A stretch of 64,000 nucleotides of DNA from DATLMR01 sp964615905. Its GTDB lineage: Bacteria > Acidobacteriota > Blastocatellia > UBA7656. The stretch covers positions 310,001 to 374,000 of the forward strand of contig CAZTUB010000003.1 of assembly GCA_964615905.1 (NCBI GenBank). The letters run 5' to 3'. The position numbers were made by a program, and so were the translations under genes. Every line of letters begins with the position of its first letter. Within the stretch, counting starts at the first letter, position 1. The notes below the pieces were generated by a model that saw nothing but the letters and a program-made list of their open reading frames with translations, ran no database searches and was not told where the DNA came from. Below, in pieces: positions 53,559 through 62,943 of the stretch.

Positions 53559-54235
53559 TCCGAGTCAACCTACTTGAAGGCACAGCCGAACAGCGCGTCT
53601 CTATACAGAAGACGAAGGTTGCGGCGCGGCGCGGGCAGCAGCTCTTCATGCTTGTGAGCGCGCTTGTGATACTGCTCATCGCCGTAGGCGTCGACCACCT
53701 CTGGACGAACAACGCGCACGCGGCGGCACAGGCAGAGCTTGAGCACGAACAGGCGGAGGCGAAAAAGCTTGAGGCAGATATACAGCGCAAGGCGCAGCTT
53801 GAGCTTGAACTGAAGCAGGTCGAGGAACGCGTAAACGTCATCAAGCAACTGCGCGCGGAGCAAAAAGGCCCCGTGGCGATGATGTCCGCGATCAACGAGC
53901 GCATGCCGGGCGGCCTGGCCGATTTCAAGCTGCACAGCATCACGCAAAAAGGGAGCCGGCTTCAGATCGTCGGCACTTCGCTCAGCCAGCAGGTGATAGC
54001 AGACTTCGTTAAGCATATGGAGTTTTCAAACGGGCTGTTCTCAAACCTCATGCTGTCGGTCGACGGGCGCGAGGTCAAACTCGACGACACGGGCCGCACA
54101 GAGGCCGAGAAGAAGGCCGAAGTCAAATCCGAAGACGTCGAAGTGATTCGCGTCTTCCAGTTCACGATTGATTGCGACTATAACAAGCCGCGCGCCGAAA
54201 GCGCGCAGAAGACTGAAGGACCACAGAGCAAGTGA
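53555..54235 (+). CDS. pilN: Type IV pilus assembly protein PilN
   Basis: 226 residues. The short cytoplasmic tail IRVNLLEG is the PilM-binding motif (INLLP-like). One membrane helix (about 28-47) and a coiled coil (about 52-100) are followed by a periplasmic ferredoxin-like domain. It pairs with PilO in the inner-membrane alignment complex. Start overlaps pilM stop by four bases. Confidence 0.92.
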   Translation: MIRVNLLEGTAEQRVSIQKTKVAARRGQQLFMLVSALVILLIAVGVDHLWTNNAHAAAQAELEHEQAEAKKLEADIQRKAQLELELKQVEERVNVIKQLRAEQKGPVAMMSAINERMPGGLADFKLHSITQKGSRLQIVGTSLSQQVIADFVKHMEFSNGLFSNLMLSVDGREVKLDDTGRTEAEKKAEVKSEDVEVIRVFQFTIDCDYNKPRAESAQKTEGPQSK

Positions 54236-54263
54236 GCCCGCGGGCAATTCAAGGAGATTAGTT

Positions 54264-54980
54264 ATGGCGGCATCGATGACGACAGTGATAAAAGGCGGCG
54301 AGGAGTCAGGCAGTTTTCTGACGCGCATGCCCTGGTATTACCAGATGGCCCTGCTGCTCGCGCTCACGGGATTGCTGATCTTTGCGGCCGACGCGCTTCT
54401 TTACAGCGAGACGCGCGCCGAGACTGTCAAGATTCAGGAACAGGTGCAATCGCTCAAGACGAAAAACTCTCAGGCAAGCATCATCCGGCAGAACATCGAG
54501 GCGACCGAGGCGACGCTGCGCGAAAAGCGCGCAGAGATGGACCGGCTGCGAGACCTTTTGCCCGACGAGGTGCAGATCTCGCGCGTCTACGACAACATCA
54601 AAGAGATCATGAAGGTGAAGAAGCTTGAGATGAAACAGTTCGCGCAGAACAAGCCTGAGCCTTCGGACTTTTACACCGCGCAAAAGATACTGGTTCAAGT
54701 GTCGGGGTCGTATGACAGTCTCGGCCAGTTCTTCTCGGAGCTGGGCTTTTACAAACGCATATTGAGCGTCGGCGACGTCGAGATCAAACAGAGCGAAGAC
54801 AACGCGCAGGAATCAGGGCGGTCGATAAACAGCTCGTTTGTGGTCACGGCGTATTACATCTCGCCCGAAAATCTTGAGAAGCTGACGAAAGCGCCAGAGG
54901 CCCCGCCCGCCACACCGGCCGGCAAGCCGGGCGCGAAACCGGCTTCGGGTAAGGCCGCCGCGCCTCCGGCCAAGAAGTAG
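54264..54980 (+). CDS. pilO: Type IV pilus assembly protein PilO
   Basis: 238 residues from the ATG at 54264, with AAGGAG at 54251-54256; the open frame runs further upstream inside pilN. One membrane helix (about 27-46), a coiled coil (about 50-100) and a periplasmic domain with VQVSGSYDSLGQFFSELGFY are typical of PilO. A proline/alanine/lysine-rich C-terminal tail (about 205-238) is additional. It forms heterodimers with PilN. Confidence 0.92.
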   Translation: MAASMTTVIKGGEESGSFLTRMPWYYQMALLLALTGLLIFAADALLYSETRAETVKIQEQVQSLKTKNSQASIIRQNIEATEATLREKRAEMDRLRDLLPDEVQISRVYDNIKEIMKVKKLEMKQFAQNKPEPSDFYTAQKILVQVSGSYDSLGQFFSELGFYKRILSVGDVEIKQSEDNAQESGRSINSSFVVTAYYISPENLEKLTKAPEAPPATPAGKPGAKPASGKAAAPPAKK

Positions 54981-55042
54981 GGTGAGTCGAAAGTTAAGAT
55001 GGGTCAAAGTAGGGTGAGTCAAACAGGTAGCGGAGTGATGCT

Positions 55043-55657
55043 ATGAAAGCAAGAACTATGAAAGCAAGATTGATCGCGACGGCTGTCCTGACAGTGGCTA
55101 TACTGGCGGCGACAGGCTTTGAGGCAGCGGGCCAGGAAGACCCGAACAAGCAGCGTTCGAGCAAAGAGTTTCTTGGGCCGACCGCGGAGTCGATCCGCCC
55201 GTACAAGCCTGCGGGGCGCGACCCGTTCAAGAAGTTCGTGAAGCCCAAGGCGTCGAAGAAGAAAGACCTTGCGCCTCGCGTGGTCGGATTTCCGCCGCTT
55301 GAGATGCGCCGCGCGGAGTTCCGCCAGAAGGTAGACCAGGCGCGCGCGCGCGAGCTGCCCGAACCCGACCCCGTCATGCAGTATCTTGTAAGCGAGCTCG
55401 ACATCACGGGCGTGTTCCGCGACAGCCGGGGCTACGGCGCGTTTGTGAGAGCGCAGCCGACAGGAACAATGTTCTTTGTGCGAAACGGCGCGCGGTGTTA
55501 TAACGGCGAGGTGGTTCGCATCGAAGGCGACGAGGCCGAGACAGGCGGCGCGAAAGTCATGTTTCGCGAGCTTTCTTACGTCGAGGTAAACGGTAAACAG
55601 TCCCCACAAGAGCGCATGGTAGCCAAAGCGCCCACTGTGCCTGCAAAGAGTAAGTGA
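55043..55657 (+). CDS. pilP: PilP-like pilus assembly protein
   Basis: 204 residues. A signal peptide ends near AAGQ but contains no lipobox cysteine, unlike classical lipoprotein PilP. A basic, proline-rich linker contains YKPAGRDPFKKFV, the conserved DPF element of PilP. The C-terminal beta domain carries LVSELDITGVFRDSRGYGAFV, as in PilP/GspC. It links PilN/PilO to the secretin PilQ. The gene position between pilO and pilQ supports the call. Confidence 0.85.
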   Translation: MKARTMKARLIATAVLTVAILAATGFEAAGQEDPNKQRSSKEFLGPTAESIRPYKPAGRDPFKKFVKPKASKKKDLAPRVVGFPPLEMRRAEFRQKVDQARARELPEPDPVMQYLVSELDITGVFRDSRGYGAFVRAQPTGTMFFVRNGARCYNGEVVRIEGDEAETGGAKVMFRELSYVEVNGKQSPQERMVAKAPTVPAKSK

Positions 55658-55782
55658 GATGAGATTCACAAGTTTTGAGTGGAAACCTGTAACAAGCGCG
55701 GTGGGACGGGCGTTCGCCGAACAGACCGAGAGCACGCAAGCTCACGCCCGCTTCAGTTTTAATATAGAGGGGAGACAACATT

Positions 55783-58716
55783 ATGATCGCTAGGAGGCTT
55801 GTCGCAACGCTGGCGCTAGTCGCGCTCGTTGGCAACAGTTTGGTGTTCGCGAGTTCGCGCGCCGCTCGGAAGGCCGCGCCCGAAGGCCAGGCGTTCACAT
55901 TAACATCGCTCAAGCACGAAAACGCCGGAGCGCTCACGCGCATCCTCGTCGAGTCGAGCGCGCCGCCCCTCTACACAGTCTTTCGGCCGTCAGACCGGCT
56001 GATTATCGTCGAGCTGCCCGGAGGCGAAGGCTCGCAGCTTGCAACCGAATACGCGGTCAAAAGCTCGCTGGTCGAATCCGTCAGGGTTCGCAAATCGTCC
56101 TCGGCGGCTGTGCCCGGTACCGCCACTACGCGCATAGAGATAAACGTCAGGGAGTTCGTGCGCGACCGCTCGACCGTTTCAGGCAACACGCTTGTCATAG
56201 AGCTTACGCCAAACCAGGCGGCAGGGGTCCAGGTCTACCCGGCGGTGGTCACAAACAAACCGGCTGACCCGCCTGCACTGACACCCGCGCCCACGGCTGT
56301 GAAGGGTCCTGTAAAGAGTGTCGCCGCGCCCGAACGCGTGCAACCGCAACCCGGCGCTGCGAAAGCTGAACCTTTACGCGCCGCTACTATGATCCGCGCC
56401 GTTCGCTCGGAGCAAGCCGACAAGGGCGTGCGCATAGTCGTGGACACGGATGGTGCGGCCAAGTTTAAAGATTTCGTGCTGCCCGACCCATGGCGAGTCG
56501 TTGTCGATATAACGGGCGTGCGCTCGGCTTTCGGCAACAAGACGATGCCTGTGGGCGTCGCAGGTGTTGACCGCGTGCGCGTAGGCCAGCCTAGCGCCGA
56601 TGTCGTCCGTGTCGTGCTCGATACCAGATCGAAGGTCCAGTACCGCGTAGAGCGCGACGGGGCGCAGCTCGTCATTCTCGTCGGCAACGCCACGTCTTCA
56701 CGAGTCGAAAAGCCTGTCGATGCCGGGCCGCAGCCGGCCGCTATGGAAGTAAAAGTGGCGGGCCAGCGCGTCGAGAATGAAAACCAGCCGGAGAAACAGG
56801 CGGCAGCCGCGAGCCCGAATAATTCGCCCAATCTGGTCGCGCAAACAGTCAAGCCACTGGCGACGATTGTGGATGCGACAGAGCGCGCAAACAGCCAGCA
56901 GGCCGGTAACCAGCAGGCCGCGAAATTGCCCGCGCAGAAGCCCGCTGAGTCTGTAAAAGAGACGATCACACAGACCGTCCCCGCTTCTTACGCGCGCACT
57001 GCCGGCGAAGCGCAGCGCCCGCCCGCGCAGGTTATGACGCCTGCTCCGACGGTCGCTATGTCGCCCGGCGTGTCCGGCTCCAATTCGTCAAATTCCAACG
57101 CGACACAGGCGAGCCGCAGGGCTGAGCTTGCGTTCTGCGATTCCGGCTTTACAGGCGGGATGATCAGTTTCGATCTCAGGGCCGGTGTTGACGTGCGCGA
57201 CATGCTTCGTTTCATCTCACAGGAGCACGGCGTCAACTTCATAGTCGATAAGTCCGTCGGCCCGGTCCCTGTCGATATTCGCGTTACAGACCTGCCGTGG
57301 AATCAGGTTATAGAGTCCGTTCTGCGCGCGAACCGCCTCGGCGCGGTCTGCGAAAGCAACGGTCGCATGATCAGGATAGCGACGCTCGCAGCCGTCAAGG
57401 AAGAACAGGAACAGCAGCGCGCGATCAAGGAGGAAGAGGCCAAGCAGGTTCCTCTGGTCACAAAGATACTCCGCTTGAAGTACGCAAGGGCGGCCGGCTC
57501 GCTCGGCGGCACGGGTCAAGGCGCGTCGGGTCGCGGCGGCTCAGGCGGCGCGAGCAGCAGCAGCAGCAGCAGCGGCGGCTCAGGCGGCGGCGCAGGTCGC
57601 GGCGGGCTTGTCGCAATAGCCGAAAAGCGATTGAGCCAGCGCGGTCGCATCGAGATGGACCCGCGCACCAACAGCTTGATCGTCACAGACCTGCCCGAAT
57701 ACGTGCATGCGGTCGAAGGCATCATCGCTCAGCTCGATAAGCCTGAGCCTCAGGTCGAAATCGAAGCGCGCATAGTTATCGCAAACCGCAACTTCCTGCG
57801 CGACATCGGCAGCGAGCTTGCGGGCGCAAACGCCAGCGCGTCAGGGCCGGGCGGCATGCTGCAAACAGGCGCGGCGCAGATCACCCCGGGCGTTGGCACC
57901 AGCCTGCCGACAGGTCAGGGCGGCGGCGGCAGCAGCGGCGGCTCAGGCGGCGACGCCGGAGGCGGCGGGTCTGCCAACAAGGGACAGATCGGCCCGAACC
58001 TGCTCGGTCCGTTCGCGAGCAACGCCATGCGCGTTGGCACGGCCAACACTGTGCTCAGCTTGACGACAGGCTTTATCGGCACAGGCATACTCTCGCTGGC
58101 GCTTTCGGCCTCCGAGCGTAAAGGCCAGATTCGCATAGTGGCCAGCCCGCGCATCACCGCGCAGGACAACCAGACGGCTGAGATCATCAACGGTGTTCAG
58201 ATACCCGTTCAAACCGTCTCGAACAACACTATCACCACGACCTTCATAACGGCGGCGCTCCGTCTTGAGATCACGCCGCAGATTATCGAAGAGACTGGCG
58301 AAGTGCTTATGCACGTCGTCGCCGAAAACAACACGGTCAACGCCGCGCTCGCAACTCAGCTAAACGGCGGAACGCCCGGCATCAACACGCAGTCGGCCGA
58401 ATCCGTGGTCCGAGTTCAGGACGGCGGGACGACCGTGATGGGTGGCGTCAACATCGACACTGAGTCTTACACGCAGAACCGCACGCCGGGCGTGTCGCGA
58501 ATACCGCTGCTCGGCAATATGTTCAAGCGCAAGACCACAGAGCGCAGCACGGATGAGATACTCTTCTTCATCACGCCGCGCATAGTCCGAGGCGACGGCT
58601 CGTTCGGCCCCGTGCAGCGCAGCCGCGCCGAAGGCGTAACAAACCCGCTCGGCCCGCAGCAGGCAGCGCAGCAGAAGAAGAACGCGCAGGCCAACGTTGT
58701 CAAGGGCGGCCAGTAG
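55783..58716 (+). CDS. pilQ: Type IV pilus secretin PilQ
   Basis: 977 residues. After a signal peptide there are two AMIN domains (about 30-145 and 205-305, e.g. LPDPWRVVVDITGVRSAFGN) that bind peptidoglycan, a long Ala/Gln/Pro-rich linker, an STN/N0 domain (MISFDLRAGVDVRDMLRFIS), an N1 domain interrupted by a Gly/Ser-rich insertion encoded by seven AGC repeats at 57553-57573, and the secretin barrel (VASPRITAQDNQTAEIINGVQIPVQ, GVSRIPLLGNMFKRKT, DEILFFITPRIV). A second Gly/Ser-rich insertion lies near residue 710. It forms the outer-membrane pore for the pilus. A 15-bp hairpin follows. Confidence 0.95.
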   Translation: MIARRLVATLALVALVGNSLVFASSRAARKAAPEGQAFTLTSLKHENAGALTRILVESSAPPLYTVFRPSDRLIIVELPGGEGSQLATEYAVKSSLVESVRVRKSSSAAVPGTATTRIEINVREFVRDRSTVSGNTLVIELTPNQAAGVQVYPAVVTNKPADPPALTPAPTAVKGPVKSVAAPERVQPQPGAAKAEPLRAATMIRAVRSEQADKGVRIVVDTDGAAKFKDFVLPDPWRVVVDITGVRSAFGNKTMPVGVAGVDRVRVGQPSADVVRVVLDTRSKVQYRVERDGAQLVILVGNATSSRVEKPVDAGPQPAAMEVKVAGQRVENENQPEKQAAAASPNNSPNLVAQTVKPLATIVDATERANSQQAGNQQAAKLPAQKPAESVKETITQTVPASYARTAGEAQRPPAQVMTPAPTVAMSPGVSGSNSSNSNATQASRRAELAFCDSGFTGGMISFDLRAGVDVRDMLRFISQEHGVNFIVDKSVGPVPVDIRVTDLPWNQVIESVLRANRLGAVCESNGRMIRIATLAAVKEEQEQQRAIKEEEAKQVPLVTKILRLKYARAAGSLGGTGQGASGRGGSGGASSSSSSSGGSGGGAGRGGLVAIAEKRLSQRGRIEMDPRTNSLIVTDLPEYVHAVEGIIAQLDKPEPQVEIEARIVIANRNFLRDIGSELAGANASASGPGGMLQTGAAQITPGVGTSLPTGQGGGGSSGGSGGDAGGGGSANKGQIGPNLLGPFASNAMRVGTANTVLSLTTGFIGTGILSLALSASERKGQIRIVASPRITAQDNQTAEIINGVQIPVQTVSNNTITTTFITAALRLEITPQIIEETGEVLMHVVAENNTVNAALATQLNGGTPGINTQSAESVVRVQDGGTTVMGGVNIDTESYTQNRTPGVSRIPLLGNMFKRKTTERSTDEILFFITPRIVRGDGSFGPVQRSRAEGVTNPLGPQQAAQQKKNAQANVVKGGQ

Positions 58717-58723
58717 AGAGATT

Positions 58724-58762
58724 GCGGGCTGCCGGTTATCGCGTAATTAACCGGCAGCCCGC
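58724..58762 (+). terminator. 15-bp perfect hairpin after pilQ
   Basis: GCGGGCTGCCGGTTA (58724-58738) pairs exactly with TAACCGGCAGCCCGC (58748-58762). There is no T-run and a ribosome site follows within eight bases, so it may be an RNA-processing or translation-uncoupling element rather than a true terminator. Confidence 0.55.
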
Positions 58763-58782
58763 GACTTCAAAGGAGAGGGCAA

Positions 58783-59151
58783 TTGACTTTCATAGAGACT
58801 CTCGCTCAAATAATCGAACGCGTCCAGGGGTGCGGCGGAGCCGTGATCCTTGGGATAGACGGGATTCCGATAGAACGGCTCGTGATCGACCTCGACCCGG
58901 AGCTTGACCTCGACCTGGTGGCGACGGAGTTCACGACCCTTTTGCGCCGCAGCATGCGAACCGCTTCCGATACTGACCTCGGCGAGCTTCGCGAGATGGT
59001 CTTTGCAACAGACAAAGGGACCTTCCTGCTAAGACCTATCACGGCAGATTATTTTCTGCTGCTGGCGGTCAACCCCGGCGGCAACGTCGGGCGCGCGCGC
59101 TTCGAGCTTCGCAAGACTCAGCTCGCGCTTGAAACCGAATTCGCGATCTAG
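58783..59151 (+). CDS. Roadblock/LC7 domain protein
   Basis: 122 residues starting at TTG (58783), with AAGGAG seven bases upstream. The whole chain is one roadblock fold (CGGAVILGIDGIPIERLVID, TADYFLLLAVNPGGNVGRARFELRK). Bacterial members such as MglB act on Ras-like GTPases such as MglA that set cell polarity and steer type IV pili. It lies directly after pilQ, separated by a hairpin, and is closed by a strong terminator. No MglA gene is in the window. A pilus-polarity role is inference from position. Confidence 0.88.
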   Translation: MTFIETLAQIIERVQGCGGAVILGIDGIPIERLVIDLDPELDLDLVATEFTTLLRRSMRTASDTDLGELREMVFATDKGTFLLRPITADYFLLLAVNPGGNVGRARFELRKTQLALETEFAI

Positions 59152-59181
59152 CAGCCGACTCCTCCCGGCTTTCTCCCAACA

Positions 59182-59215
59182 GGGCACAGGCGACCACCTG
59201 TGCCCTTCTCTTTTT
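59182..59215 (+). terminator. Strong terminator of the pil operon
   Basis: GGGCACAGG (59182-59190) pairs with CCTGTGCCC (59197-59205), followed by TTCTCTTTTT. Confidence 0.88.
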
Positions 59216-59325
59216 ATCAAATCCCGCGACCTTGCGCCTTCATCAACCGATAATGTATTTTCTAAAGTTGGTTTACAGACCGTAACGATCACTTATTAAC
59301 ACTTTCAGAAGGGGAACGAGTCACA

Positions 59326-59883
59326 ATGAACGCTAACGATATACGTCGCGGGATGATCATAATGTACAACGGCTCGCCGCATAGAGTATTGGACTTTCAA
59401 CACCGCACGCCCGGCAACCTGCGCGCCTTTGTTCAGGCCAAGCTGCGCAGCCTCAAAAACGGCTCATCGACAGAGGTTCGATTCAGCTCGACCGAAAACA
59501 TTGAACGGGCCGCGCTTGAAGAACACGAGATGGAGTATCTCTACGCCGACGGCGACATGCACCATTTCATGAACACGGAGACTTACGATCAGATAGCGCT
59601 CGATCAGGAGTCGCTCGGCGATGCTACGAATTACATAACTCCCGGCACAAAGATACAGGTAGAGTTTTTCGACGGCGCGCCGATTGGGGTCGAGCTTCCG
59701 CCTGCGGTCGAGCTGACCGTGATCGAGACCGCGCCCGAATTAAAGGGGGCGACCGCTTCAAACAGCCCCAAGCCCGCTAAGCTTGAGACGGGCGTAACGG
59801 TCTCGGTCCCTCCTTTTATCAAGGAAGGCGACCGCATTCGAGTTGACCCGGCCAAGGGTGTTTATCTGGAACGCGCCAAGTGA
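59326..59883 (+). CDS. efp: Elongation factor P with Asn at the modification loop tip
   Basis: 185 residues, full length, three beta-barrel domains; the C-terminal signature ETGVTVSVPPFIKEGDRIRV is clear. EF-P rescues ribosomes stalled at polyproline. The loop that reaches the peptidyl-transferase centre reads HRTPGNLRAF, so position 31, which is Lys in E. coli (PGKGQAF) or Arg in EarP-type species, is Asn. Lysyl, rhamnosyl or 5-aminopentanol addition to a Lys/Arg is therefore impossible at that site. A domain-II/III linker is extended (KGATASNSPKPAKLET). A typical GGGGAACG ribosome site precedes the ATG. Confidence 0.93.
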   Translation: MNANDIRRGMIIMYNGSPHRVLDFQHRTPGNLRAFVQAKLRSLKNGSSTEVRFSSTENIERAALEEHEMEYLYADGDMHHFMNTETYDQIALDQESLGDATNYITPGTKIQVEFFDGAPIGVELPPAVELTVIETAPELKGATASNSPKPAKLETGVTVSVPPFIKEGDRIRVDPAKGVYLERAK

Positions 59884-60021
59884 TTTTACAGCCGACAGGG
59901 CTTAAACGGCGGGCCACTTTTTCAAGCGCCTCTTAAGAGAGATCGCGCCGGGCCGCAGGAGATGCAGACGGGTTTGCGTCCCTCGCGCCCCGGCGTTAAA
60001 TCGGCCGGGGTTTCGGTGGCC

Positions 60022-61350
60022 ATGTATTATCTTTACAGCTTCGCTCTTTCAATCCTCTTTTTCGCGCTTGCGCCTTACTTCGTCTATCAAGCGCTCCGCC
60101 ACGGCAAGTACACCGAAAACTTCAAACAGCGGCTTGGGGTTCTGCCCGACGCACTGGGCGACGGCTCGCGCCCGACCGTATGGGTCCACACCGTTTCAGT
60201 GGGCGAGTTCAACGCCGCGCGCCCGTTGCTAAAGGATATAAGAGCCGACCTCGACAATCACCGCCTCGTAGTCTCCACGACGACCCGCACGGGCCAGATG
60301 CTCGCTCGCGCCGAACCCAAAACGGTCCTCGACGCCGCGTTCTATTTTCCGTTTGACTGGAAGTTTGCCGCGCGCCGCGCGCTAAAGACTATCAAGCCCG
60401 ACCTCGTGATAATTCTCGAAACCGAACTCTGGCCCAACTTTCTGCGCGAATCGAGCCGCGCGGGCGTCCCTGTAATCCTTGTCAACGGGCGAATCTCCGA
60501 GCGCTCGTTTAAGCGTTACAGCTACGCGCGCCCATTTTTCTCGCGAGTGCTTCAAGACGTGCGGCTGTTCGTGATGCAATCTGAATCTGACGCCGTTCGA
60601 ATCCGCTCGCTCGGAGCGCCTGCCGAACGAGTGCGAGTTTGCGGGAACTTGAAATACGACACGGCGATTCACGCAGATGACTCTTTATCGGCAAGCCAGA
60701 CGCCGATGGACCGACGGTTCAATCTCTCTTCATCGCGCCCGCTGATAGTGGCAGGCAGCACAGCCGAGGGCGAAGAAGAGATATTGCTTGACGCATTTCG
60801 TCTGGTGCGCGAGCAGCTGCCGCTCGCGGGTACGCGTATGATCATCGCTCCCCGCAAGCCCGAACGGTTTGACGAGGTGGCGGACCTGCTCGCCCGGTCC
60901 GGCTTTACGTTTGCCCGCCGCTCGAATCAAGAAGGCCCGCGCGCGGGCGAGACAGATATAATCCTGCTTGATACGATAGGCGAGCTTCGAGCCGTTTACC
61001 GGTTTGCCGACGTGGTCTTTGTCGGCGGCAGCATGGTTCGGCGCGGCGGTCACAACATAATCGAGCCTGCGGTCTACGGTCGGCCGATAATCGTCGGCCC
61101 GCACACGGAGAATTTCCGGCAGATCGTCTCAGACTTTGCGCAAGCGGGCGCGGTCACGGAGATCGGTGTGGCGGGGCCGCAGGGCACGGCCGCGCTTGCG
61201 CGAGAGCTTATACGGCTGCTGACGGACGCGGAGCTATCGAAGGCTACAGGCGCGCGCGCGCGTGAGATTCTGCTCAACAATCGCGGGGCGACCCGCTGTG
61301 CGATGGGCGCGATAAGAGAAGTGATTGGGTATGATCGAGAAACAGGATAA
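60022..61350 (+). CDS. waaA: 3-deoxy-D-manno-octulosonic acid (Kdo) transferase
   Basis: 442 residues from the ATG at 60022 (MYYLYSFALSILFFALAPYF, the normal WaaA beginning with its membrane anchor); an earlier in-frame ATG at 59962 is less likely. Family marks are WVHTVSVGEFNAARPLL with the catalytic Glu and the GT-B C-terminal domain with FVGGSMVRRGGHNIIEPA. It adds Kdo from CMP-Kdo to lipid IVA at the inner membrane. It overlaps lpxK by 20 bases. Confidence 0.93.
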   Translation: MYYLYSFALSILFFALAPYFVYQALRHGKYTENFKQRLGVLPDALGDGSRPTVWVHTVSVGEFNAARPLLKDIRADLDNHRLVVSTTTRTGQMLARAEPKTVLDAAFYFPFDWKFAARRALKTIKPDLVIILETELWPNFLRESSRAGVPVILVNGRISERSFKRYSYARPFFSRVLQDVRLFVMQSESDAVRIRSLGAPAERVRVCGNLKYDTAIHADDSLSASQTPMDRRFNLSSSRPLIVAGSTAEGEEEILLDAFRLVREQLPLAGTRMIIAPRKPERFDEVADLLARSGFTFARRSNQEGPRAGETDIILLDTIGELRAVYRFADVVFVGGSMVRRGGHNIIEPAVYGRPIIVGPHTENFRQIVSDFAQAGAVTEIGVAGPQGTAALARELIRLLTDAELSKATGARAREILLNNRGATRCAMGAIREVIGYDRETG

Positions 61351-62416
61351 GCTCAAACGCGCGCTGCTGTGGGGGCCGTTGAAGCTTTATGAGCTTATTC
61401 TGCGCCTGCGCGTCGCGGCTTACGAGACAGGCTATCTAAAGCCCGTGCGGCTCGCCTCGACGGTTATCTCCATCGGCAACATCACCGTGGGCGGCACGGG
61501 AAAGACCCCTTTCGTCGAGTTCGTAGCGCGCTACCTGAAGCAAGAGGACCACAACGTGGGTGTGCTCACACGCGGCTACGGGCGAAAGTCTAAAGGGCGG
61601 CGCGTGCTGAACGGGTCTGCAAAAGGCCCCGCCGCTGTGCTTGCGACCGCCGAAGAGTTCGGTGACGAGCCGCTGATGCTTGCGCGCGCCATGCCCGATG
61701 TCCCTGTCATAATCGACAAGAATCGCGGCGAGAGCGGAAGGCTGGCCGAGCGCGAATACGGCGCGGACGTGCTGGTGCTCGACGACGGTTACCAGCACCT
61801 CGCCCTTGCGCGCGATTTGAACATACTGTTGCTCGACGCCACGGACCCGTTTGGCGGGTTCGAGATGGCCCCGTTCGGGCGGCTGCGCGAGCCGCTTTAC
61901 GGGATGAGGCGAGCCGACGCGATCATAATCACTCGCGCCGACCGTCCCTTCGATCAAGCGCAGACTAACGCGATCATCAAATATTTCTGCGGCGACAAGG
62001 TGCCCGTGATGTACTTCGTCTCTACGATCACAGGCTTTCGCCACCTGGCTACGGGTGAGATTTATGAAGCGGGGCAGTTCGCTGGGTGGAACGCGGCGTT
62101 AGTCTGCGGCATCGGCAACCCGCGCGCGTTTGCCGACGACATTTTGCAGGCGGGCGTAAACATCGTGGCGGAGTCTTTTTTTGCCGACCACCATCGGTTT
62201 AGTCAGGCGGAGATGGACGAGGTCGCACGGCAGGCGCGCGAGGCCGGGGCAGACTTTATCGTCACTACCGAAAAAGATGCGATGAGATTAGAGATGATGA
62301 GCCAGGGCGAGATTCCTGTCTACGCTGCGAGGCTTGAATTAGAAAGCGACGACGAGGTGAGGCTCAAGAGCCTCTTGCTGAGAAATGTGGTCCTGAAGCG
62401 GGTCCGCGAGAGTTAG
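61331..62416 (+). CDS. lpxK: Tetraacyldisaccharide 4'-kinase
   Basis: 361 residues from the ATG at 61331 (a TTG two codons earlier is possible). The P-loop is SIGNITVGGTGKTPFVEF, followed by GVLTRGYGRKSKG, and the catalytic-Asp region VLVLDDGYQHLALARDLNILL. LpxK phosphorylates the 4' position of the lipid A precursor, giving lipid IVA, the substrate of WaaA encoded just upstream. The pair shows that this organism makes Kdo-lipid A. Confidence 0.95.
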   Translation: MIEKQDKLKRALLWGPLKLYELILRLRVAAYETGYLKPVRLASTVISIGNITVGGTGKTPFVEFVARYLKQEDHNVGVLTRGYGRKSKGRRVLNGSAKGPAAVLATAEEFGDEPLMLARAMPDVPVIIDKNRGESGRLAEREYGADVLVLDDGYQHLALARDLNILLLDATDPFGGFEMAPFGRLREPLYGMRRADAIIITRADRPFDQAQTNAIIKYFCGDKVPVMYFVSTITGFRHLATGEIYEAGQFAGWNAALVCGIGNPRAFADDILQAGVNIVAESFFADHHRFSQAEMDEVARQAREAGADFIVTTEKDAMRLEMMSQGEIPVYAARLELESDDEVRLKSLLLRNVVLKRVRES

Positions 62417-62523
62417 ATTCGGGCGAGGCGCGAGCTATGATACGCCGCTTTTGAGGCGCTTCGATTTAAATGATACGCGGCCCCGCCCGAAACCTTTATG
62501 CGAAAGCAGACTCGCAGCACCGA

Positions 62524-62886
62524 TTACCGGCGGTTGCGGAATGATCTGCGGGCATACCGTCTGGCCTCACGGCGGTCGTAACGATCATAATAGTAGTCGT
62601 CACCGTAGCCGTAATAGCCGTAGTAGTCTTCTTCCTTCTTGCCCTTGTAGTAGACATAGCCAGCGCCAGCGCCCCCACCGGCAACGCCGCCGATGACCGC
62701 GCCTTTCTTACCGCCCAGCAACCCGCCAATTACTGCGCCTGCTGCCGCTCCGCCCGCTATGATGGCAACCTTCTTTTTATTAGACATGCTGCCGCCAAAC
62801 GACTGAGCATTAACAGGGACAACCGCGGCTAACATAATTACAAGGCCAAGAGCCGTTGCACATATCTTTTTGTTTACTGTAAGCAT
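62524..62886 (-). CDS. Exported glycine-zipper protein with Tyr/Asp/Arg-rich tail
   Basis: 120 residues from the ATG at 62886, with GGAGG eight bases upstream. A signal peptide ends near VNAQ. A glycine-zipper double helix (IIAGGAAAGAVIGGLLGGKKG, then VIGGVAGGGAGAGYVYY) probably inserts in a membrane. The C-terminal tail (EEDYYGYYGYGDDYYYDRYD, then Arg-rich) is reminiscent in composition of the secreted protein at 21297-22082. Function unknown. A sigma54-type promoter lies upstream. Confidence 0.72.
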   Translation of the reverse strand: MLTVNKKICATALGLVIMLAAVVPVNAQSFGGSMSNKKKVAIIAGGAAAGAVIGGLLGGKKGAVIGGVAGGGAGAGYVYYKGKKEEDYYGYYGYGDDYYYDRYDRREARRYARRSFRNRR

Positions 62887-62943
62887 CTTCCCATCCTCCG
62901 ATAGATTCGAGCTATGCGGCACCCAGACCGCCGCTGTTTAAGC

